A stretch of 39,987 bases of DNA from an uncultured Lachnospiraceae bacterium (lineage in GTDB: Bacteria; Bacillota; Clostridia; Lachnospirales; Lachnospiraceae). The DNA is taken from positions 1 to 39,987 of the forward strand of contig CAJUCC010000031.1 of the NCBI GenBank assembly GCA_910585205.1, written 5' to 3'. Positions 23,333 through 31,046 of this stretch are shown here, in pieces. Position 1 is the first letter of the stretch. Every line of letters starts with the position of its first letter. The position numbers were made by a program, and so were the translations under genes. The notes under the pieces are model-generated. The model did not search any database. It worked only from the letters and a program-made list of their open reading frames with translations, and had not been told where the DNA came from.

Positions 23333-23757
23333 GCCTGTTTCTCCCGCTTCTCCAGATTGCCCGGTCCGAATCCCATCGGCAGCAATTCTTCCAGCGTGTA
23401 CTCCCGATATTCGTCCGCAGATTTTACCAGATAGATACGAAAAGTCTTCGGGTCACAAAATTCCATCATCACCTGCCGGCACACGCCGCATGGCGTCGCA
23501 TAGTCCCGGCATTCGCCTTCCGGGCTGCCCGCGACGGCGATCGCCGCAAACTCCCGCTCCCCTTCGTACACCGCTTTGAAAAAGGCATTGCGTTCCGCGC
23601 AGATAGTCGGCGTATAGGCAGCGTTTTCAATATTGCAGCCCTGATACACGCTGCCCGACTTTGTCAAAAGAGCAGCGCCCACCTGAAAATGCGAATACGG
23701 CGTATACGCACGCGATCTGGCTTCCAGCGCCGCTTCCATCAGTTTTCGCTTGTCCAT
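23329..23757 (-). CDS. cdd: Cytidine deaminase
   Basis: A 142-residue tetrameric-type cytidine deaminase converting (deoxy)cytidine to (deoxy)uridine. The zinc site is complete: Cys53-Ala-Glu55 in TICAERNAFF with the proton-shuttling Glu55, and Cys90 and Cys93 in PCGVCRQV. Substrate contacts are visible in YSHFQVGAAL and GCNIENAAY. Its ATG directly follows the purine nucleoside phosphorylase stop and its end overlaps the MBL gene, so it belongs to a salvage operon with PNP. Confidence 0.95.
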   Translation of the reverse strand: MDKRKLMEAALEARSRAYTPYSHFQVGAALLTKSGSVYQGCNIENAAYTPTICAERNAFFKAVYEGEREFAAIAVAGSPEGECRDYATPCGVCRQVMMEFCDPKTFRIYLVKSADEYREYTLEELLPMGFGPGNLEKREKQA

Positions 23758-24594
23758 CTATTTCACTTCCTGTCCGAATTTTAAGATCGACGCCGTTACG
23801 AGCCTGCGAAACAGGGGCGCCGCCTGATTTGCCGCATCCTGCACTTCCTCATGTGTCAGCGGCACCGGAGATAACCCTGCTGCCGGATTGCACACACAGG
23901 AGATACCGCAGATCTTCATCCCTGCATGGTTCGCCGCGATCGCCTCCACCGCCGTGCTCATGCCGACCGCATCGGCTCCCATCAGATGCAGCATCCGCAC
24001 TTCCGCCGGCGACTCATACGCCGGCCCCGTAAGCTGCAGGTAAACGCCCTCCTGCAGCGCGATTCCCGCTTCCTTTGCGCAGCCCCGGATGATCTCCTGC
24101 AGACCCTTATCATAGATTTCCGACATATCGGGGAACCGCACGCCCAGTCGGTCCACATTCGGCCCCATCAGCGGATTGGGGACAAAGCACGCGATCTGGT
24201 CACGGATAAGCATCAAATCCCCCGCGCCGAACGCCGGATTCACACCGCCGGAAGCATTTGTCAGAAACAAAATCTCCGCCCCCATCAGGCGCATCAGACG
24301 CACCGGCAGCACCACATCGCTGATCGGATACCCTTCATAATAATGTACCCGGCCTTTCATACACACAACCGGCACATCGTCCACATATCCGAAAATAAAC
24401 CGGCCGTCATGTCCCGGTACCGTGGATACCGGAAACTCCGCGATCTCCCCATAGGAAAGTTCCGCCTCCACCCGGATCGTCTCCGCATAATCGCCCAGTC
24501 CCGAACCGAGCACAAGCGCAACCTTCGGCTGAAAATCAATTTTCTTTTTCACGCTCTCATAACAGCGTGTCAGTTTTTCGTATACTTCGTTCAT
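23758..24594 (-). CDS. Purine nucleoside phosphorylase, trimeric type
   Basis: A 278-residue family 2 phosphorylase splitting inosine, guanosine or their deoxy forms into base and (deoxy)ribose-1-phosphate. Signatures: VLGSGLGDYAETI near residue 28 (phosphate binding), GRVHYYEGYPI near 80, FLTNASGGVNPAF near 110 and GADAVGMSTAVEAIAANHAG near 210 with the purine-site region after it. The length and ASGG motif fit the trimeric PNP I class (PunA/PupG), not hexameric DeoD. It is the first gene of the operon, with a good promoter 37 bases upstream and AGGAAGGGGACAG before the ATG. Confidence 0.93.
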   Translation of the reverse strand: MNEVYEKLTRCYESVKKKIDFQPKVALVLGSGLGDYAETIRVEAELSYGEIAEFPVSTVPGHDGRFIFGYVDDVPVVCMKGRVHYYEGYPISDVVLPVRLMRLMGAEILFLTNASGGVNPAFGAGDLMLIRDQIACFVPNPLMGPNVDRLGVRFPDMSEIYDKGLQEIIRGCAKEAGIALQEGVYLQLTGPAYESPAEVRMLHLMGADAVGMSTAVEAIAANHAGMKICGISCVCNPAAGLSPVPLTHEEVQDAANQAAPLFRRLVTASILKFGQEVK

Positions 24595-24630
24595 CTGTCC
24601 CCTTCCTTTCTACCTGTTTGTTTCAACCGT

Positions 24631-24660
24631 ATCATACCATATATGCCGGCAGTTTGTCAT
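24631..24660 (-). promoter_or_regulatory. Promoter of the PNP-cdd-MBL-MutS-like-rnhA operon
   Basis: On the minus strand ATGACA (24655-24660), 18 bases and TATGAT (24631-24636), the latter preceded by TGG as an extended -10. It lies 37 bases before the PNP start codon and after the queA terminator. Confidence 0.65.
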
Positions 24661-24715
24661 GTGATTCCGAAATTCACGGCCGCCGTCCCGGATGCGCACG
24701 GCCGAAAGCCGAAGC

Positions 24716-24740
24716 AAAAGCCCGGCAGCAGCAGCCGGGC
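24716..24740 (-). terminator. Terminator of queA
   Basis: GCCCGGC and GCCGGGC pair around a 7-base loop (24720-24740), then the minus strand reads TTTTGC. It lies 27 bases past the queA stop and separates the M18/queA operon from the PNP operon. Confidence 0.75.
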
Positions 24741-24767
24741 CTTCGTTCCAACAACACGGAAACAATG

Positions 24768-25799
24768 TCAGCAGATGAACATCGCATCCCCAAAACTGAA
24801 AAACCGATACCGATACCGCACCGCCTCCGCATAGGCCGACAGCACATGTTCCCGTCCCGCCAATGCCGACACAAGCATCAGCAGCGTGGACTGCGGCAGA
24901 TGAAAATTCGTTATCAGGCCGTCCAGCACCCGGAAGCGATAGCCGGGATAAATAAAAATATCCGTGTCACCCCGCTGCGGCCGCACGATACCCTCCGGCG
25001 CCGCGCTCTCGATCGTCCTACAGCTCGTGGTTCCCACACAGATTACGCGTCCGCCCCTGCGCTTTGTCTCGTTGATCCGCTCCGCCGCTTCCGCCGTCAC
25101 CTCGTACCATTCCGTATGCATATGGTGTTCCTTCACGTCTTCCACCTTGACCGGCCGAAATGTGCCAAGCCCCACGTGCAGCGTCACATACGCAAGTCCG
25201 ACACCCTTTTTGGCAATCGTTTCCAGCAGCGGCTGCGTAAAATGCAGTCCTGCCGTGGGCGCTGCCGCCGAGCCTTCGTATCTGGCATATACCGTCTGGT
25301 AACGGTTTTTGTCCGCCAGCTTATGCGTGATATAGGGCGGCAGAGGCATCTCTCCCAGACTGCCCAGTATCTCTTCCCAGATACCCGTATAGGCAAACCG
25401 GATCAAACGGTTGCCTTCCTCCACCACATCCGTCACCTCGCCCGACAACCGGCCGTCTCCAAAGATCAGCTTTGTGCCCGGTCTGGCCTTTTTTCCCGGT
25501 TTTACCAGCGTCTCCCACAGATCCGCCGCCCGGCGTTTTAAGAGCAATACCTCGACCCCGGCGCCCGTATCCGCTTTTACCCCGAAAAGCCGTGCCGGAA
25601 TCACCCGTGTATTATTCAGTACCAGGCAGTCGCCCGGGCGCAGAAAATCGGTGATTTGCCGAAAACGGTGATGCGCGGTTTGTCCGGTTTCTTTGTCCAG
25701 TACAAGCAGCCGGGAGCTGCTCCGCTCTGCCGGCGGATCCTGCGCAATCAGTTCCGCCGGCAGCGCAAAATCATAATCCGAAGTTTTCAAACCATCCAT
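24768..25799 (-). CDS. queA: S-adenosylmethionine:tRNA ribosyltransferase-isomerase
   Basis: A 343-residue QueA, which moves the ribosyl part of SAM onto preQ1 in tRNA to give epoxyqueuosine. It starts with the typical MDGLKTSDYDFALP and LIAQDPPAERSSSRLLVLD, and shows NNTRVIPARLFGVK, TAGLHFTQPL and LQTVYA-type (here RYQTVYARYEGSAAAPTAG) stretches of the family. Length is normal. It starts nine bases after the M18 aminopeptidase stop and so is the second gene of that operon. Other queuosine genes are not in the window. Confidence 0.95.
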   Translation of the reverse strand: MDGLKTSDYDFALPAELIAQDPPAERSSSRLLVLDKETGQTAHHRFRQITDFLRPGDCLVLNNTRVIPARLFGVKADTGAGVEVLLLKRRAADLWETLVKPGKKARPGTKLIFGDGRLSGEVTDVVEEGNRLIRFAYTGIWEEILGSLGEMPLPPYITHKLADKNRYQTVYARYEGSAAAPTAGLHFTQPLLETIAKKGVGLAYVTLHVGLGTFRPVKVEDVKEHHMHTEWYEVTAEAAERINETKRRGGRVICVGTTSCRTIESAAPEGIVRPQRGDTDIFIYPGYRFRVLDGLITNFHLPQSTLLMLVSALAGREHVLSAYAEAVRYRYRFFSFGDAMFIC

Positions 25800-25808
25800 A
25801 TCGTATGC

Positions 25809-27242
25809 TTATTCCATCCCCTTGTGTTTCAGGAAAGCGCCGTAGCCGCGCTTTGTCTCATAAACGTCCGCTTTGCTCGTCGCCTCCCACGGCGCATGCA
25901 TATTCAGCACAGCCACGCCGCTGTCGATGACCTGCATCCCGTACAGCGCCAGAATATAAGCGATCGTTCCGCCGCCGCCCAGATCGACTTTGCCCAGTTC
26001 CGCCGTCTGGAAGCAGACCTTTTCCTGTTCGAAAATATTGCGGATATAGGCGATGTACTCGGCATTGGCGTCATTGGAACCCGATTTGCCCCGCGAACCG
26101 GTAAATTTATTAAACACCATGCCGTTCCCCAGATAGGCCACATTCTTTTTGTCGAAGCTCGCGGCATAGGTGGGATCAAAAGCGCTGCTGACGTCCGAAG
26201 ACAGCATGGCGGACGCCGCCAGACACCGCCGCAGAACCAGCTCGTCGTATCCGCCGCACAGCGCCATCAGTTCCGCCGTACTGTTCTCAAAAAACCGCGA
26301 ACGCATACCGGTCGCTCCCACACTGCCGATCTCTTCTTTGTCCACCAGAATGCAGCACGCGGTGCGCTCCGGCGCTTCCAGCTCCAGCATCGCTTTCAGA
26401 GAGGCAAACGCACAGACCCGGTCGTCCTGTCCGTAAGCGAGTATCATGCTGCGGTCAAATCCCGCCTCCCTTGCCCTGCCGGCCGGAACCACTTCCAGCT
26501 CCGCGGAGAGAAAGTCTTCTTCTTCCATATCATAATGATCTCTCAGATATTGCAAAATCCCCTGCTTGACCGGATCTTTGTCCTGCTTTTTGTCCGCCTT
26601 TTCCTCAGCGGAGGAGCCTTCCTGCGCTTCGACCCGGAGCGGACGGCTGCCGACGATTATATCCAGCGCTTCGCCTTCAATCACCTTATTGGCCTTTTTC
26701 TCCAACTGTTCCGCCGCCAGATGAATGAGCAGATCGGAAATGAAAAATACCGGATCGTCCTCGTCTTCCCCGACTTTGATCTCCACGGTCGTCCCGTCCT
26801 TTTTTATCACAACGCCGTGAAGCGCAAGCGGGATCGTCACCCACTGGTACTTTTTCACACCGCCATAATAATGGGTGTCCAGATAGGCAAAGCCGCCGTC
26901 CTCATAGAGCGGATCCTGTTTGACATCCAGCCGCGGCGAATCGATATGCGCCCCCAGTATATTCATGCCTTCCGCCAGCGGACGGCTGCCGACATGGTAC
27001 ATGACCAGTGACTTGTTCATGCACACATGATACACCTTATCTCCGGCCTGCAGCATCTTACCCTCTTTGCGCAGCGTTTCCAGCTCCCGATAGCCCGCCG
27101 CCTCAATCCGGTTGACGAGATAATCGACACATTCGCGTTCCGTTTTCCCTTCGTCCAGAAATTCCATATACTCTTTGGTAAAGCTTTCCAGCTCCCGTAA
27201 CTGCTCCGCGCTGTATGTTTCCCAAACATTCTGTTTTTCCAT
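25809..27242 (-). CDS. M18 family aminopeptidase
   Basis: A 477-residue cytosolic zinc aminopeptidase of the M18 (aspartyl aminopeptidase) family, removing N-terminal residues from peptides. The metal-binding and core motifs are visible: GAHIDSPRLDVKQ near residue 95, DTHYYGGVKKYQWV, AYGQDDRVCAF near 269, LVDKEEIGSVGATGM near 300 with the catalytic Glu pair, and NMHAPWEATSKAD near 450. An acidic/lysine insertion (EGSSAEEKADKKQDK) lies in the middle. It is the first gene of an operon with queA, behind a consensus-like promoter. Confidence 0.92.
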   Translation of the reverse strand: MEKQNVWETYSAEQLRELESFTKEYMEFLDEGKTERECVDYLVNRIEAAGYRELETLRKEGKMLQAGDKVYHVCMNKSLVMYHVGSRPLAEGMNILGAHIDSPRLDVKQDPLYEDGGFAYLDTHYYGGVKKYQWVTIPLALHGVVIKKDGTTVEIKVGEDEDDPVFFISDLLIHLAAEQLEKKANKVIEGEALDIIVGSRPLRVEAQEGSSAEEKADKKQDKDPVKQGILQYLRDHYDMEEEDFLSAELEVVPAGRAREAGFDRSMILAYGQDDRVCAFASLKAMLELEAPERTACCILVDKEEIGSVGATGMRSRFFENSTAELMALCGGYDELVLRRCLAASAMLSSDVSSAFDPTYAASFDKKNVAYLGNGMVFNKFTGSRGKSGSNDANAEYIAYIRNIFEQEKVCFQTAELGKVDLGGGGTIAYILALYGMQVIDSGVAVLNMHAPWEATSKADVYETKRGYGAFLKHKGME

Positions 27243-27314
27243 TGCCCTCTGTTTCCTTTCTTTTCTCTTATTCAGAGTTTTACCGGATTGTCTCCGGTTT
27301 ATCAGATTTCCTAA

Positions 27315-27343
27315 ATTTTAATGGTTTTGTAAGGGAATGTCAA
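27315..27343 (-). promoter_or_regulatory. Near-consensus promoter of the M18 aminopeptidase/queA operon
   Basis: On the minus strand TTGACA (27338-27343), 17 bases and TAAAAT (27315-27320): a perfect -35, ideal spacing and a 5/6 -10. The leader contains a small hairpin, ACCGGA and TCCGGT around a 5-base loop. Confidence 0.8.
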
Positions 27344-27395
27344 ATGATATTACGCGCTGCTCTCCCGCCATCGTTGCCCTGCCGCACTGCCCCGG

Positions 27396-30089
27396 TCAGC
27401 CCGCCGGTTCCCCGTTCCGGAAAATGTCCCATGCCAGCCGCTCCCGGTCCTCCGGCTGGCAGACGCCGTCCCGGGGCGCATACGGCCAGCTCTCGTGAAA
27501 CAGCACCCGTCTCCTGCCGCCCGCAAATTCCGTCACCGTCCAGAAATAGCGGAACGTATCGTCTGAGGCGGGATCCCGCACACTGCCGTAGTCGATCTGC
27601 CGCAGCAGCCTGCAGTCCGTTTCGTTCTCCCACTGATACAGCTGCTGTGTTCCGCTGTCCGCCGCGCCGTAATGATATACCGTCACCTGCCGCCGCGCCG
27701 GATCAGGCTCATACCAGCTGTAATCATCGAGTTCCTCCGCGGCTCTGACAAACATTCCCCGGGAAGGGCTGTAGCAATAATGGAAACATCTGCCGCCATT
27801 GGCGCCATAATAGTCCCGTAGCCTTATATCAAGCCATCCGTCCATATTGAAATCCGTAAATTGAAGCGGATTATCGCGCTCCGACAGATATACCGTAAAC
27901 TGCTGCACCGTCTCCGGGTTCTCCACGCCGTCTTCCTCCCGCAGCGCCATAACCGTAATGTCATGCGGTTCACCGATCTCCTCCGGATCCGTTTCTTCTT
28001 CCGCCTCCTGCCGCGTCATGCAGATCATAAATTTCCGCCCTGCTCCTATATCCTGTGCGTACCAATAGTCCCCCTTTTCCCGGTCTTCCCACCGGAAATT
28101 ATAGTCCGCGTCTTCCGTCCACAGATAATCCGGCCGCGAATCAAATCCGCCGTATCTGCGTGCCCCTTCTGCAAACCGCGACACGCCCTGTTCTCCGTCT
28201 TCCGCTTCGTCAAAGCTCTCGCCTGCCGCCCGCGCATGCAGTTCCGCGATTTCATACACGGCGTCGCCATAACAGAGATAGCCGCGCATATCCGCACCCG
28301 TATACGTTTCGTAAAATACGGCCTCCGCCTCCCCGTCCCTCATAGCGGGATAGCAGTAAAAACCGTTCAGCTTCCGGTACCGTTCCGTCATAAGCAACAG
28401 CATACCGCCTTTATCCCCCGCCCACATCCTCTCCGCCAGAGCGGAATCTCTGTCCTCAAACGCAGTCCTCGCGTATTTTTGCAGCCGGTATCGCACGATC
28501 TCATTGTCTACTCCGACAATCGTAAAGGTAAACCCGTCCGCACGCTTGCGAAATTCCTGTATATCCCAAAAATATTCGTCCCACTGCCAGACAAACGATT
28601 TACAGTGAAGCTCAATGACACCTCTGTTGAACGCCGTCCCCCAGTATTTATCCGCCATCTCCGCCTCTGACAGAAAACCGGCCCGTCCCAGATAATTGTG
28701 GACAAAATTGCGCCAATAGCCCTCAAACATCACCGACTGTTCTTCCGCATGCAGCTTATAAACACGCTGATCCGTGTCAATCACAAACAGATAGTGCTCT
28801 TCCGACGCCGTATCCAGCAAAACGGCCGTCCGCCCCTCCACACCGTACCAGATACCGATATGTGTGTCCTCACGCCACGACCCGTCCTTTTCTCCTGCCA
28901 GTTCATAGAGATACTGCCAGAAAGAAGCATCGGCGCCGTCATATGGCAGCCTGCTCACGTCCACGCCGTCGCCCAGCGCCGCCACATCCGCAGCCAGTTC
29001 CTGTTCTCCCTCCTTTCCCCAGCTATAGAGCACATCATAAAAATATCCGCCGTTTCGGCCCACATTGCTCACGATTCCGTTTTTATTGTACACACGGATC
29101 AGCGGATACTTGATATAGTCATCCGTCTCCGCCGCGTCCTGCCGCAGTGCGCCGTCCGCGCAGGTATACACTTCCGATACCTCATACACATAAGGATACC
29201 GCCGAAAATAACCATATGTCCGGCTCACCGCCAACATGCCGGAGTCTTCCTCCTGCTCTGTGTCCCACACCGGACGCACGGACGTATTGTCTTCCACGGC
29301 ATAAAATTTCTGTTCGCTCTCCCACCGCCCGTTGTACCGATAGGCCATGAACCCGGTCATACCGGGATATTTTTTCTGAAAAGCGGCTGCCAGCGCATCG
29401 TCGTCGCCGTACTCCCAGGCCGCCGCCACTTCGGGATTTTCCTGCCGGAATACCTCCTCTGTATATCTGGTCAAACGATAGACGCCTCTGCAGCCGTCTT
29501 CCAGAAAGGAAACGAAAAACCCGTCCCGATCCTTTCCGAAGTCCAACAGCCGGGCCGCATCCGGATCCCACTCCAGATGTGCAAAATCACTCAGGGAACT
29601 CTGCGATCCATAATAATACCGGAAAATCATACTGTCTTCTTTGAACCAGTCGTCGCGTTCCCAATATAAATCCGTCGGTATTATAATCTCCACCGGCAGA
29701 TCCAGATGCCGCCGGTATTCCTGCAGAACAAATCCCCACCGCCGCTGCGGGAAACAGTCTGTGGAAAGCTCATAGATGCGGTCTCCGTCCACAAAATAAA
29801 ACGCATGGATGCCAATATCCGTATCCAGCCTGACCGACATGACACCGCTGTCCGTAACCAGAAACAAAAGCTGTACATATCCTTCGGGATGCCGTTCCTT
29901 TACCCGTTCCCTGAAATCCGTCAGATAGGTCAGAAACGCAGCCCCGGTCATCTCATCCATCCGCTGCAGCTTTACCGTATCCTCATATCCCGGCAGGGTG
30001 GTGTTGCCGATCTTCCCTGTTACCACCATCCCCAACATAAAAAAAAGCAGCCCCAAAACAGCGGCTGCCTGTGTGATTCGCCTTTTCAT
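27396..30089 (-). CDS. Exported protein of unknown family with internal duplication
   Basis: An 897-residue protein from the ATG at 30087-30089 (AAGGGGG eleven bases upstream; the frame's earlier start is TTG). Residues 8-25 are a signal anchor or signal peptide, so most of the chain is outside the membrane. Two related modules can be aligned by eye: about 45-270 and 383-590. Each has an AxFxxYL opening, an LDT...FVDGDRIYEL or LDT...FVIDTDQRVYKL strand pair, then a DGF..F segment and a YR.LxxY stretch. Near the C-terminus FTDFNMDGWLDI (744-755) has the DxNxDGxxD calcium-loop pattern of FG-GAP/XAC2610-like domains. The protein is acidic and rich in Tyr and Trp. I recognise no known function. 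It follows a SpoIID-domain and a YihY-like gene and may act in the cell envelope. Confidence 0.75.
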   Translation of the reverse strand: MKRRITQAAAVLGLLFFMLGMVVTGKIGNTTLPGYEDTVKLQRMDEMTGAAFLTYLTDFRERVKERHPEGYVQLLFLVTDSGVMSVRLDTDIGIHAFYFVDGDRIYELSTDCFPQRRWGFVLQEYRRHLDLPVEIIIPTDLYWERDDWFKEDSMIFRYYYGSQSSLSDFAHLEWDPDAARLLDFGKDRDGFFVSFLEDGCRGVYRLTRYTEEVFRQENPEVAAAWEYGDDDALAAAFQKKYPGMTGFMAYRYNGRWESEQKFYAVEDNTSVRPVWDTEQEEDSGMLAVSRTYGYFRRYPYVYEVSEVYTCADGALRQDAAETDDYIKYPLIRVYNKNGIVSNVGRNGGYFYDVLYSWGKEGEQELAADVAALGDGVDVSRLPYDGADASFWQYLYELAGEKDGSWREDTHIGIWYGVEGRTAVLLDTASEEHYLFVIDTDQRVYKLHAEEQSVMFEGYWRNFVHNYLGRAGFLSEAEMADKYWGTAFNRGVIELHCKSFVWQWDEYFWDIQEFRKRADGFTFTIVGVDNEIVRYRLQKYARTAFEDRDSALAERMWAGDKGGMLLLMTERYRKLNGFYCYPAMRDGEAEAVFYETYTGADMRGYLCYGDAVYEIAELHARAAGESFDEAEDGEQGVSRFAEGARRYGGFDSRPDYLWTEDADYNFRWEDREKGDYWYAQDIGAGRKFMICMTRQEAEEETDPEEIGEPHDITVMALREEDGVENPETVQQFTVYLSERDNPLQFTDFNMDGWLDIRLRDYYGANGGRCFHYCYSPSRGMFVRAAEELDDYSWYEPDPARRQVTVYHYGAADSGTQQLYQWENETDCRLLRQIDYGSVRDPASDDTFRYFWTVTEFAGGRRRVLFHESWPYAPRDGVCQPEDRERLAWDIFRNGEPAG

Positions 30090-30129
30090 CTGCAGTAACG
30101 CCCCCTTTTTTTCATGATACAAAAGAACG

Positions 30130-30169
30130 GCATCATACTGGCGTCAAAATTGCATCATTTTTGCATCAT
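30130..30169. repeat. Three phased GCATCAT direct repeats before the 897-residue gene
   Basis: GCATCAT occurs at 30130-30136, 30152-30158 and 30163-30169, with starts 22 and 11 bp apart, that is on one face of the helix. They flank a minus-strand TTGACG (-35-like, 30142-30147). Such phasing is typical of sites for cooperative activators, but the regulator is unknown. Confidence 0.45.
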
Positions 30170-31032
30170 CTTCCGTCTCCTTTTTTCCGGCTTCGCTTTT
30201 CCTGTCTTCTGTGATAGAGAAAACGGATGGCGGGATAAAAATAACGGTTGATATTTGCACCGACCAGCAGCAGATACATACAAAAATAAAACCATAACAT
30301 AATAATAATGACCGTCGTCAGATTCCCGTACATACTCAGCCCGTGAAAGTGGTCCACATAAATCGAAAACCCCCAGGAAAAAACACTCCAGGCAATGGCG
30401 GTAAACAGCGCCCCCGGGATCTGATACCGCAGCCGGGTGCGAATCTTCGGCACATATGTATAAATGATTGCAAAGACGGCCGCCAGAATCAGCCAGACCG
30501 GCAGAAACCGGAAATGCAGAAACAGGCTGAGCAGCACTTCCAGACGCGGCACCTGCCGCAGCACCAGTCTGGCCAGCGTATTGCCGAACACCAGAATGAC
30601 CAGCGCCAGCACCATCGCCGCCAGCATCAGCACCGTATACAGACAGGCTTCGATGCGCAGCAGAATATACCCCCGCTGCTCCGTCACGCCGTTGACCGCG
30701 TTCAGTCCCCGCATCAATGCCATCATCCCCTTTGCGGCAGTCCACACTGTGATGACAGCCGCCGCCGACAATACTCCCGCCGATCTGTCATACACCTCTC
30801 CGATCAGATAAATCAGCAGTCCGTTGGCCGAATTCGGCGTCAGGCTGACCGCAATTTCCATCAGCATAGCCTCCGTCACCGGCGTGTACGGCAGGATGGC
30901 ACAGATCAGCATCAGCAATGGAATCAGCGACAAAAACAGAAAAAAAGCCGTGCTCGCCGCATGAGCGCTCACATTGTCCCGGGAAATCTGCCTCGCAAAA
31001 TTTCGCATAATATGAAATAATTTTCGTTTCAT
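30166..31032 (-). CDS. YihY/BrkB family membrane protein
   Basis: A 288-residue integral membrane protein of the YihY (formerly called ribonuclease BN) family. The N-terminus has the typical ARQISRDNVSAHAASTAFFLFLSLIPLLML, followed by about five further helices and a basic C-terminus (RRQEKRSRKKGDGR). Signature stretches include TAAKGMMALMRGLNAVNG and PGALFTAIAWSVFSWGFSIYV. The function of the family is unclear; transport has been suggested. GGGAGGATGC precedes the ATG, which lies 14 bases after the SpoIID-domain gene's stop, so they are co-transcribed. Confidence 0.9.
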   Translation of the reverse strand: MKRKLFHIMRNFARQISRDNVSAHAASTAFFLFLSLIPLLMLICAILPYTPVTEAMLMEIAVSLTPNSANGLLIYLIGEVYDRSAGVLSAAAVITVWTAAKGMMALMRGLNAVNGVTEQRGYILLRIEACLYTVLMLAAMVLALVILVFGNTLARLVLRQVPRLEVLLSLFLHFRFLPVWLILAAVFAIIYTYVPKIRTRLRYQIPGALFTAIAWSVFSWGFSIYVDHFHGLSMYGNLTTVIIIMLWFYFCMYLLLVGANINRYFYPAIRFLYHRRQEKRSRKKGDGR

Positions 31033-31046
31033 GCATCCTCCCGCCG

